A stretch of DNA of 64,000 nucleotides from Achatina immaculata (Eukaryota > Mollusca > Gastropoda > Stylommatophora > Achatinidae). The number at the start of each line of letters is the position of its first letter. Positions within the stretch are counted from its first letter, which is position 1. The stretch covers positions 7,944,438 through 8,008,437 of the forward strand of contig CM019716.1 in NCBI GenBank assembly GCA_009760885.1, written 5' to 3'. Below the pieces are notes generated by a model that was not told where the DNA came from, did not search any database, and was given only the letters and a program-made list of their open reading frames with translations. Below are positions 11,451 to 24,100 of the stretch, piece after piece. The position numbers were made by a program, and so were the translations under genes.

Positions 11451-14400
11451 GGGAGAGAGAGAGAGAGAGTGAGAGAGAGAGTGTGTGTGTGTGTATGTGT
11501 GTGTGTGTGTGAGTGAGTGAGTGAGTGATAGAAAAACAAATGACATCGAAAAAATAAAGACAACCAAATTTATTGGAGACACCAGCTGCCACATAAACTG
11601 AAGAAGCATGGCACGTAATTACTTAATCCACTTACGAAATTTTAACAACAAAAGATGATAATTTTTGCTGGATAAATTTTCATCCAGGGATCTTTTCAAG
11701 ATCTGGACCTGGAGAAACTGTACAAAGACTACTCCGTGCGGAGCAAGTACCCTCTGGTAGTGATGTACGTTGGAGTGCTCGCCCTTGCGTCGCTGATCTT
11801 TCTGATTCTGGATGTCTCCTTGAAGAAGGTATGCAAGATAAGGCGCACGATCGTGGTGTTGGAGAATGTGAATGAGGCTGATAGTGGCGATGGATTTAAG
11901 ATTCTTTGGGCGAGAATGTAGAAGGTTCAGATTTCATTGATTCTATAAATGGCCGTCACATGATTCAGTCTTGAAGCTGTGAATGGCTGTCGCATGTTTG
12001 AAATGTGATTCAGTCTTGAAGCTGTGAATGGCCGTCGCATGTTTGAAATGTGATTCAGTCTTGAAGCCGTGAATGGCCGTCGCATGTTTGAAATGTGATT
12101 CAGTCTTGAAGCTGTGCGTGAGTCCTGTAGGGGAAAAAAGAGAGAGAAGATTACGGGTCTGAAGTGATGGTGCGATCCTCGAATCTAGGCGATTAAAACT
12201 GGTCACGATGCTCCTAGTAAAAGGTTGATGTACTACTTGAGTTGGTCCAGCGGGTTAGTAGTTTGTCCCATCCCTGGGGTAGTAGAGTTTGTCGAGAAAT
12301 TTGCTCTTCAGTCCCAGTCAGTGTCTTTACACTGCCCACTTAACCCAGTCCCAGTCAGTGTCTTTACACTACCCATTTAACCTAGTTCCAGTCAGTGTCT
12401 TTACACTGCCCACTTAACCCAGTCCCAGTCGGTGTCTTTACACTGCCTACTTAATCCAGTCCCAGTCAGTGTCTTTACACTGCCCACTTAACCTAGTCCC
12501 AGTCGGTGTCTTTACACTGCCCACTTAACCTAGTCCCAGTCGGTGTCTTTACACTGCCTACTTAATCCAGTTCCAGTCAGTGTCTTTACACTGCCCACTT
12601 AACCCAGTCCCAGTCGGTGTCTTTACACTGCCTACTTAATCCAGTCCCAGTCAGTGTCTTTACACTGCCCACTTAACCTAGTCCCAGTCGGTGTCTTTAC
12701 ACTGCCCACTTAACCTAGTCCCAGTCGGTGTCTTTACACTGCCTACTTAATCCAGTCCCAGTCAGTGTCTTTACACTGCCCACTTAACCTAGTCCCAGTC
12801 AGTGTCTTTACACTGCCTACTTAATCCAGTCCCAGTCGGTGTCTTTACACTGCCCACTTAACCTAGTCCCAGTCAGTGTCTTTACACTTCTCATTTACTC
12901 CACTCTCAGTCAGTGTCTTTACACTGCCCACTTAACCCAGTCCCAGTCAGTGTCTATACAGATCACTTAACCCAGTTCCAGTCAGTGTCTTTACACTGTT
13001 CATTTACTCCACTCCCAGTCAGTGTCTATACAGATCACTTAACCCAGTTCCAGTCAGTGTCTTTACACTTCTCATTTACTCCACTCTCAGTCAGTGTCTT
13101 TACACTGCCCACTTAACCCAGTCCCAGTCAGTGTCTATACAGATCACTTAACCCAGTTCCAGTCAGTGTCTTTACACTGCTCATTTACTCCACTCCCAGT
13201 CAGTGTCTTTACACTGCTCATTTACTCCACTCTCAGTCAGTGTCTTTACACTGCTCATTTACTCCACTCTCAGTCAGTGTCTTTACACTGCTCATTTACT
13301 CCACTCCCAGTCAGTGTCTTTACACTGCCCACTTAACCTAGTCCTAGCTAGTGTCTTTACACTGCCTACATGAAACAGTTCCAGTCTGATATGATCCTTG
13401 TGTCTCATCATCTTCACGGCATCACTTATTTAGAACATCTTGCTCATAACTCCGTGGGAAAGAAACAAACTTAATCTGAACATTGATAACATCCGCCTGG
13501 ATGATAAGGCAAGTGCAGCTGTAAGTGCATGAAGAAAAAAATATGTGTTCACGTAAAAGCCAATTTCATACATTTAGCAGTACTCTGAAATCGCCAACTT
13601 ATGAACAAAATAAACGTATAAAAAGTAATTTACCAGATTAGAAAATTGACTTCATTGACTTTATTAAGCTGATAGATATCATGGACTTTATAGATCTCAG
13701 CGTCTACTGAGTGGATCGGGCAGACTGTCACGCTGTCCCTAAGTTTCATCTACTTCACGACTCTCCTAGTGATAATCATCATCAGCAGGATGACATTCCT
13801 CGCCCATCCAACCGCCATAGGGTTGTCCGTCGTCTTTGGGACAACCATCAGCATCAACATCTACTACGGCTTCAGTGACTCACGGACTCCACCATCGGAG
13901 GTGCCTCTGTTGTTCTACACAATGTGAGTAGTTCTTTCACCTGACAGATGTGTTTCTTGCCTCAAATCAGAACAGTCTGCTTTCTTTCAACAATCTACTT
14001 CTTTTTCTGATCTCTCAACAGTCTACTTCCTTTTCTGATCTCTCAGCAATCTACTTCCTTTTCTGATCTTTCAACAATCTACTTACTTCTTTTTTCTGAT
14101 CTCTCAACAATCTACTTCCTTTTCTGATCTCTCAACAATCTACTTCCTTTTCTGATCTCTCAGCGATCTACTTCCTTTTCTTATCTCTCAACAATCTACT
14201 TCCTTTTATGATCTCTCAACAATCTATTTCCTTTTCTGAATTCTCAACAATCTACTTTCTCTCCTGACCTGAATGTAAAAATAATAGTGTTCCATGAGTT
14301 TGTTTTTCTGATTTCCTTGGATTTTAGATTTTTTAAAACTTCAAACTATTCTCTGTAATACGAGGGTCATAACGAAAGTCGTGAGCAACTATTTTTGTTA

Positions 14401-15826
14401 AATCAGAATTTATAGATAGAGCAAATATAAATGTATCATCTTTTTCTGCATTCTTTTCTTCATTTTGTAAAACATAATCTTCATTTCTCTGCACACCTTT
14501 TCCCCCATCGCCCTGCAAGTTTGAAAATGCCCTCCCGGTAGAATTCCGTTCCAGCTGACCGACGGCACAGGCGCACTGCTTTCTGGTCATTCTCTCCTGT
14601 GGGACCCAGCGGGCACAAACTTTTCTATAGCCTAGGGTTTCAATCATTTCATGTACTGTATTGTGTCCTATTCCAAGATTTAAAGAAACTTCAGATACTG
14701 GGACACGTCTGTCTTCTTTAATGATGTCGTCAACCCTTTCCACGTTGCGTTCAGTGGAGGCAGTTCAAGGGTGACCACTGCAAGGCATATCTTGGATGCT
14801 TGTGTTTCTATCTTTGAAATGTTTCACCCACCTCCTAACACTGCTAGCACCCATACACACATCTACATAAGCAAGTTGAAGTCTTTGGTGAAATTCAGCG
14901 GCGGGGATTTCCTCTTTAACGAGGAACTCATTAACAGCACGTTGACGAAACAAAACTTCAGCACCCTCTATTTTGTTTCTACTCCGCGTGGTCACGTGAC
15001 ACATGATGGTGACGTCATGTGACCTCTACATGAAGTGCAAAGGTTGCAGTTTATGGTGATACATTTATATTTTCTGTCTATAAATTCTGATTTTTAACAA
15101 AAACTTTTGCTCACGACTTTCGGTTTGACCCTCGTATGGTGTTGTGACCCACATTTGCGACTAGATTCAAAATTTGTAGCACGAACTGCAAAGGCTTACA
15201 GATTTCCTAATATATATAAGATTCAGTAGTTATCGTAGTAATAGTTAAGAGTGTTATCAGTAGTTACAGTCTGACTACAAAGTCTAATCTATCCATAGAG
15301 TTGTGCCAAGTATGGTCCTTCCATTGTCGAGAAAATGGATGCTGATCGGAGGGTCGATCACCATCCTGGCACATCTCGTGACAGCTGGTCCAACCTCAAG
15401 CAAAAGACTGGAGCTCATGCTACAGGTAACTTGATCCACGTTTACTTACAGGTACACTACACTACAGGTAACTCGGTGCACTGTTTACTCTCAGGTACAC
15501 TACATTACAGGTAACTTGGTGCACTATTTACTGTCAAGTGTTTGAACAACACCTTTCCAGTTTTTCAGTCATCAGTAATAAACATTTTGCATTTTAGATA
15601 TAATAAAACGTGCATCGGAAATTTTTAAAATGTTTAAATTTAGTGAAACGTGTCTATAAAACTATCAATAAATATTTTTAGGTCTAGAAACAGCTGTCTA
15701 CAAGACCATCAATAAATGTTTTAGATTTAGAAGCAACTGTCTGTGAAACCATCAGTAAAGGTTTTAAATATAGGCAATCCTAGTAATAAAACCATCTGTA
15801 GTACTTGGTAGTAGTAGTAGTAGTAT

Positions 15827-15898
<72 letters not shown>

Positions 15899-16003
15899 TA
15901 GTAGTAGTAGTAGTAGTATTCTTGTTGCTGTGAAAGAGATTTTTGTAGTGGAAAACAGTCTGTGGCGACTGCAGTACAGCTAAACTTGGATTATTGGCAG
16001 TAA

Positions 16004-16045
<42 letters not shown>

Positions 16046-19000
16046 CATTAGTATTAGTAGTAGTAGTATTAGTATTAGTAGTAGTAGTAGTAATAGTAGT
16101 AGTAGTAGCAGTAGTAGTAGCAGTAGTAGTAGTAGCATTAGTAGTAGTAGTAGTAGCAGCAGCAGCAGTAGTAATAATAGTAGTAGTAGTAGTGTAGTAG
16201 TGTAGTAGTAGTAGTAGTAGTAGTTGTTGTTGTTGTTGTTGTAGCAGTAGTAGTAATAGTGACTGCAGTCAGATAAAGCAGTGTTTATTATATACATTTG
16301 GACCAAAATACTTTGAGAACTTGAGAGTAACTGGAAAATTTCAAGGAAAAAGAAGAGGAGGCGGATCAAGAGAAAAAAATGTCTCAGTGGATTGGACGAG
16401 TGGCATGGAAAAAAAGGAAAAGTATCTCAACTGATTAGAGACACCAAGGATCGCTCAAGATGGAAAGGCATGATCATCCACGCCATCCAGCACCATACAT
16501 AGTAATAATAACCGGGCCAAAAAAAAAAACACATAACCACACAAACAACATTATAATAAACACATCCACCATGATTTTACCAATGAATGACACAATTTAT
16601 ATATTTAATATTTTAGTTTAAAAATTAGAATCTACAGGAACTGTCACATCTTATTTGCATTGTTTTTACCTAAGCCATTTGCTCGGCCAGCGATAGAGAA
16701 ATAGCGAAATTGTCAAAATATGTGGGGTTTCTTTTCCGTTCACAGCTGATCTGCTCGTTCATGATATTAGGGTGCGCCACAGTTATCGGTCTTGCCCACA
16801 AGTTCCTGTCCGACATTGCTCACAGGAGAGCCTTCTTGGAGGCCCGGAATTCTGTGGATTCTATGATCAAGCTGGAGAAGGAAAAACAGCAGCAAGTAAT
16901 TTTGTTGTGTGATGTTGAGTTTTGCGGTTTGTGTTTGTTGTGTGATGTTGAGTTTTACGGTTTGTATTTGTTGTGTGATGTTGAGTTTTACAGTTTGTAT
17001 TTGTTGTGTGATGTTGAGTTTTATGGTTTGTATTTGGTGTGTGATGTTGAGTTTTACAGTTTGTATTTGGTGTGTGATGTTTACATTTGTTTATATTTGT
17101 ATTTGTCTGTATGTACCATATGATGCTGAGTTTTATGGTTTATATTTGGTGTGTGATATTGAATTTTACAGTTTGTATTTGATGTGTGATGTTTACATTT
17201 GTTTATATTTATATTTGTCTATATATTTGCCATGTGATGTTGAGTTTGAAGGTTATATTTGGTGTCTGATGTTGTTATATTAACAACCTTCGGTATGCTG
17301 ACGACACAGTACTGATAGCAGAGAACCAACAAGACCTGCAAAATCTCTTGGATAAAGTCGCCAAAGAAAGTGAACAGAAAGGCCTTACTTTGAACATCAA
17401 AAAGACAGAGACTATGGTTATATCTAAGAAACAGAATCCACCAGCATGCAGTATTAAATTAAACGGAACTGTTCTAAAGCAGGTGCAGAAATTCAAATAC
17501 CTTGGAGCAGTAATAACTTCAGATGGGAAATGCAGAACAGAAATTAGGAACAGAATAGGCCAAGCAAAGACTGCATTTCAGAGAATGAGAAACATATTGA
17601 CCAACACATCCTTATCAATGAATGTTAGAAAACGAGTACTAAAATGCTATATTGAACCTATCTTGTTATATGGAAGTGAATCATGGACAATAGGCAAGTC
17701 TGCACAAAAATCATTGGAAGCAGCAGAAATGTGGTTTATTAGAAGAATGTTGCGAATCCCCTGGACAGCAAAAATAACTAATGAAGAATGTAGGAGAAGA
17801 TCTGGAGAGACAAAAAACCTTGTCAAAAAGATAAGAGAGAGACAATGTACTTTCATAGGACATGCAATGAGAAGAGGGGGCATTGAAAATATTATAACAA
17901 CAGGAAAAATAGGAGGAGGAAGATCAAGAGGAAGACAAAGAGAAATGATACTGGACAGTCTGACGGGATGGTGTGAGAGTAGATCACCAACTGAGCTGAT
18001 GGCATGCATGAAGGATCGCGTACTCTGGAGAAGCATAATGGCCAACGCCAGTCGGCACGGCACATGATGATGATGATGATGTTGAGTTTCACGGTTTATA
18101 TTCGGTGTGTGATGTTGAGTTTTACAGTTTGTATTTGGTATGTGATGTTAACTTTTACGGTTTATATTCGGTGTATTATGTTGAGTTTATCTTTCACCAT
18201 CAGTGTAGTTGTTGAGTTTTAAGGGTTGACATTTGATGTAAAATGTTGAATCTACGGTTGACACTTGATGTGAGATGTTGAGCTTTGCAGTATACACAGC
18301 AAAGACAACTGGAGCAAATGGAACCAAGACTGAACCATTGATCGTAGCATGACATGTACATTATCTAAATGCTTGGCTTTTCTTTGACTTTATATTCACA
18401 ATTTTTCAAAGTATTCTAAAATAAGGTATCACATTTTACGTAATAATTTAAGAAATTAATCCATTAACGACTACGAAGACAGTAAGAAGGCAGCTGATCC
18501 AGCCACTACGTGGTACTTCATGATGAAAGTACTTCCACACACACAAACAGCCTGTCGTAATTTCTAGTTCTGTTCTCTGTCATCTGAGCTGCTTCTAAAT
18601 TTCTAGTTCTGTTCTCTGTCATCTAAGCTGCTTCTAAATTTCTAGTTCTGTTCTCTGTCATCTGAGCTGCTTCTAAATCCTGACACAGGATGATCTTCTG
18701 GTGAGCTGCATACCTAGTAACTTGGTGGAGGAGATTAAGCGTGACCTCCAGGAGAATATGAGGGAACCCAGGCCGACCTTGTTCCACGACCTGTACGTAG
18801 AGAGATACGATAATGTCAGGTGAGTACAAACTCTCTGGGCAAGGTCACTGAGACACATAAAGGTCATTAGTTAAGACATTCAGATGACATTTTGTAAAAT
18901 GAGACACACGTTAAGGCAATTTTGTAAACTGAGACACAGATGACATTTTATCAATTAAGACACACAGATGACATTTTGTACAATAAGCCACACATAAGAT

Positions 19001-20887
19001 ATTTTGTAAACTGAGACAGACAAATGACATTTCATAAATTAAGACACACAAATGACATTGTATAAACTAAAACAGTCAGATGATACTTTGCAAAACAAAA
19101 CGCACATAAGACATTTTGTAAACTAAGACACACGTAAGTACTTTGCTAAAGCAAGACACACAGAGAAGACATTTTACAGACTAAGACATTCGTATGACAC
19201 TCAGTCACTCACGTGACATAGATAACAACTTTTCTGAACTAAGACACAAAACACTCACTTCACAAATAATACTTTATAGCCCAGAATAACACGCGAGGTT
19301 TCAGATTATTTAGTGTTACCTTTTCTCACGAGAGAAGGCAGACTGCACGCTTGTACAGGTAATATGGGGGGGGGGGGGGGGGGATCCTAGCTGACAGAGT
19401 GATGGATAGGATAGGTGTTTTGTGTTTTTGCTGTTGTTGGCTGATAGGTGTTTTGTGTTTTTACTGTTGTTGTTGGCTGATAGGTGTTTTGTGTTTTTAC
19501 TGTTGTTGTTGGCTGATAGGTGTTTTGTGTTTTTACTGTTGTTGTTGGCTGATAGGTGTTTTGTGTTTTTGCTGTTGTTGTTGGCTGATAGGTGTTTTGT
19601 GTTTTTGCTGTTGTTGTTGGCTGATAGGTGTTTTGTGTTTTTGCTGTTGTTGTTGGCTGATAGGTGTTTTGTGTTTTTGCTGTTGTTGTTGGCTGATAGG
19701 TGTTTTGTGTTTTTGCTGTGTTGTTGGCTGATAGGTGTTTTGTGTTTTTGCTGTTGTTGGCTGATAGGTGTTTTGTGTTTTTGCTGTTGTTGTTGGCTGA
19801 TAGGTGTTTTGTGTTTTTGCTGTTGTTGTTGGCTGATAGGTGTTTTGTGTTTTTGCTGTTGTTGTTGGCTGATAGGTGTTTTGTGTTTTTGCTGTTGTTG
19901 TTGGCTGATAGGTGTTTTGTGTTTTTGCTGTTGTTGTGGCTGATAGGTGTTTTGTGTTTTTGCTGTTGTTGTTGGCTGATAGGTGTTTTGTGTTTTTACT
20001 GTTGTTGTTGGCTGATAGGTGTTTTGTGTTTTTGTGTTTTTGCTGTTGTTGTGGCTGATAGGTGTTTTGTTTTTGCTGTTGTTGTTGGCTGATAGGTGTT
20101 TTGTGTTTTTGCTGTTGTTGTTGGCTGATAGGTGTTTTGTGTTTTTGCTGTTGTTGTTGGCTGATAGGTGTTTTGTGTTTTTGCTGTTGTTGTTGGCTGA
20201 TAGGTGTTTTGTGTTTTTGCTGTTGTTGTTGGCTGATAGGGTTTTGTGTTTTTGCTGTTGTGTTGGCTGATAGGTGTTTTGTGTTTTTGCTGTTGTTGTT
20301 GGCTGATAGGTGTTTTGTGTTTTTGCTGTTGTTGTTGGCTGATAGGTGTTTTGTGTTTTTGCTGTTGTTGTTGGCTGATAGGTGTTTTGTGTTTTTGTGT
20401 TTTTACTGTTGTGTTGGCTGATAGGTGTTTTGTGTTTTTGCTGTTGTGTTGGCTGATAGGTGTTTTGTGTTTTTACTGTTGTTGTTGGCTGATAGTGTTT
20501 TGTGTTTTTACTGTTGTTGTTGGCTGATAGGTGTTTTGTGTTTTTACTGTTGTTGTTGGCTGATAGGTGTTTTGTGTTTTTGCTGTTGTTGTTGGCTGAT
20601 AGGTGTTTTGTGTTTTTACTGTTGTTGTTGGCTGATAGGTGTTTTGTGTTTTTACTGTTGTTGTTGGCTGATAGGTGTTTTGTGTTTTTACTGTTGTTGT
20701 TGGCAGATAGGTGTTTTGTGTTTTTGCTGTTGGCGGATAGGTGTTTTGTGATTTTGATGATGTTGTTGGCGAAGGATGGGAGTTCGTTTATGTCTCGTGA
20801 CATGAAAGCAAATGTTAGTGGACAGCTGTTACAGTTATTATGTGTGGTCGGAATATGACAAATATGATTCTGTATGTGGTGTATGTA

Positions 20888-20925
<38 letters not shown>

Positions 20926-21119
20926 ATCTTTAATTCATCTTTATTTCCAAATGGTTAAGAATTGGGCACGCAGGCCCGTCTGACATTTTGCCCTTGATCA
21001 TACAACTTTCACTCTGATCCAGACATTCTACAAATATGCTGCTCATATAACCTACATAACTAACATTGATGCTGAGAGATATAACATTTGCGTTTCTCTC
21101 TTATCCATGCACTCAGTAA

Positions 21120-21157
<38 letters not shown>

Positions 21158-24100
21158 GTAAAAAAAGGGAGAAGAAACATCTACTGGAATAGAACTGTTT
21201 ATAAAATTGCTTAAAATGTGTCTTACTGCGGTATCACACATGCAGGGAGAGAGACAGAGAGAGATGAGAGAGATATGAGAGAGAGAGAGAGACGCATTCA
21301 CACAGGTACTGCAAGGCACATAATGATAAAAATAAATATATGGCTACCCTGTCCTCATTTCCAACTCAAAAACTTCCTTGTTTTACAGTATCCTGTACGC
21401 GGACATAGTCAACTTCACGCCCCTTGCTTCAGAGTGTACAGCTGCCGAGCTGGTTAAGATGCTCAACGAACTGTTTGGTCGCTTTGATCAGCTGGCCAAG
21501 GTACTGCTATATCTTGTTTTTTTATCTGGAGTTATTTAGCTATCTCATACTCAGCGCTAGAGTTTCCCGCTTCTGTGACAGTTTCCCTGTTTCTGTGACA
21601 CTTTCCTGTTTCTGTGACAGTTTCTCACTTCTGTGACAGTTTCCCGCTTCTGTGAGTTTCCCACTTCTGCTACAGTTTCCCACTTCTGTGACAGTTTCCC
21701 ACGTCTGTGACAGTTTCCCACTTCTGTGACAGTTTCCCACTTCTGTGACAGTTTCCCTGTTTCTGTGACAGTTTCCTACTTCCGTTACAGTTTCCCACTT
21801 CTGTGACAGTTTCCCTGTTTCTGTGACAGTTTCCCACTTCCATTACAGTTTCCCAATTCTGTGACAGTTTCCCTGTTTCTGTGACAGTTTCCCACTTCCG
21901 TTACAGTTTCCCACTTCTGTGACAGTTTCCCACTTCTGCTACAGTTTCCCACTTCTGTGACAGTTTCCCACTTCTGTGACAGTTTCTCACTTTTGCGACA
22001 GTTTCTCACTTTTATGACAGTTTCCCACTTCTGTGACAGTTTCCCACTTCTGCTACAGTTTCCCACTTCTGTGACAGTTTCCCACTTCTGTGACACAGTT
22101 TCCCACTTCTGTGACAGTTTCCCACTTCTGTGACAGTTTCCAACTTCTGCTAGAGTTTCCCACTTCTGTGACAGTTTCCCACTTCTGTGACAGTTTCCCA
22201 CTTCTGTGACAGTTTCCCACTTTTGTGACAGTTTCCCACTTTTGTGACAGTTTCCCACTTCTGCTACAGTTTCCCACTTCTGTGAAAGTTTCTCACTTTT
22301 GTGACAGTTTCCCACTTCTGTGACAGTTTCCCGCATTTGTGACAGTTTCCAACTTCTGTGACAGTTTCCCACTTTTGTGACAGTTTCCCACTTCTGCGAC
22401 AGTTTCCTACTTCTGCTACACTTTCCCACTTCTGTGACAGTTTCCCACTTCTGCGACAGTTTCTCACTTCTGTGACAGTTTCCCACTTCTGCTACACTTT
22501 CCCACTTCTGTGACAGTTTCCCACTTCTGCTACAGTTTCCCACTTCTGCTTTACGAAGGCCAGTCTCATTTATTAAAAAAATAAACTTAACCAGAGACAT
22601 GGAAGATCTAGAGACATGGAAGATCTAGAGGCATTGAAGATCTAGAGACATGGAAGATCTAGAGACATGGAAGATCTAGAGGCATGGAAGATCTAGAGAC
22701 ATGGAAGATCTAGAGACATGCAAGATCTAGAGACATGGAAGATCTAGAGACATGGAAGATCTAGAGGCATGGAAGATCTAGAGGACAGGGTGAAAATCTT
22801 ACAGAAAAATACTGTCTGGTTTTCGCGATGATTGATCCAAGAAAGTGGCACATCCAAGAAAAAAAAACTGTCAAATTGCTTACACGGAGCTGGTAGAAAG
22901 AAATTGGATAAACTCCAAAACCAACAGCTTAAGGTCATAATCCAGTTGCCACATTATTTGAACGCTAGGAATTCCAAATTCTGAAATATTGGCTTGAGAG
23001 AAAGAGGAGACGAATTTTCTCTAGAGTCGTGAGACTGTTTCACTCGCTGCTGTTAAATGAATCTTCGCTTCCTGGTTCTATGTGTGTTCACTTTTTCGTT
23101 CACTTTTCACAGCAATTAGATCTTGTGATAGATAAGTGAATTTTAGTTTCATTATTTATTTGTACTGCTCACTTTTTTTTAACCAGCAAAGAGGAGTTAT
23201 CGCTGCAAGAATGATTTTTTTTTTGGTTACTTTCTGTCATTTTTTTCTCGTTTTGGGCTGTTTTATTTTTAACTTTATTTGAGGAAAGGGGGGGGGGGGG
23301 ATACAATTAAATTACTTTAAATTGTACTCTTCTTCAACTCTTGAATTAAGCATGGTCCATGTTAATATTTGCCCTTGAAGTAAAAAAACAATTACTTCAC
23401 ATTCATTTTTATCTTGAAAATAAACTTATTAATCCACAATCAAGAGAGCACATTTGTCAACAATAACATTTTTACTTTTAGTCACATATATTAATTTATA
23501 TTAATTATTAACCTTCAACAAAACACGTGCCAAGAATCAAATAAACAAATCCACGTTAATTTCTTTACTCGTGAACTAAGCCCATTAACCCACATTAAGA
23601 TTTTCTGATCTTCTTTCAGAAGAGTTACTGCATGCGGATAAAAATCCTGGGAGACTGCTACTATTGCGTGTCCGGTATTCCAGTCCCTGACAATAACCAC
23701 GCCCTCAACTGTGTCAGGATGGCTCTGAGAATGCTGGAAGCAATTAGGTAACTTATCTGGTTTTCCTGTGTTTATCTGGCAGTAACTTATCTGGTTTTCC
23801 TGTGTTTATCTGGCAGTAACTTATCTGATTTTCGTGTGTTTATCTGGCAGTAACTTATCTGGTTTTCCTGTGTTTATCTGGCAGTAACTTATCTGGTTTT
23901 CCTGTTTTTATCTGGCAGTAACTTATCTGATTTTCGTGTGTTTATCTGGCAGTAACTTATCTGGTTTTCCTGTGTTTATCTGGCAGTAACTTATCTGATT
24001 TTCGTCAGTTCATCTAGCAGTAACTTATCTGATTTTCGTCAGTTCATCTAGCAGTAACTTATCTGATTTTCGTGTGTTTATCTGGCAGTAACTTATCTGA

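Noticed and set aside
14333..15004. SETMAR-like host gene
   Set aside because: No SET domain; the coding pieces lie between mariner TIRs and lack the catalytic part.
15980..16369. Poly-Leu and poly-Val frames as membrane proteins
   Set aside because: Translation of a TAG trinucleotide array.
19316..20803. 495-codon open frame on the - strand as a protein gene
   Set aside because: It is the antisense reading of a 36-bp satellite that lacks stops in all three frames; frame changes inside it leave it open. No splice, start context or conserved domain.
21785..22600. 271-codon - strand open frame
   Set aside because: Low-complexity translation of the 19-bp minisatellite.
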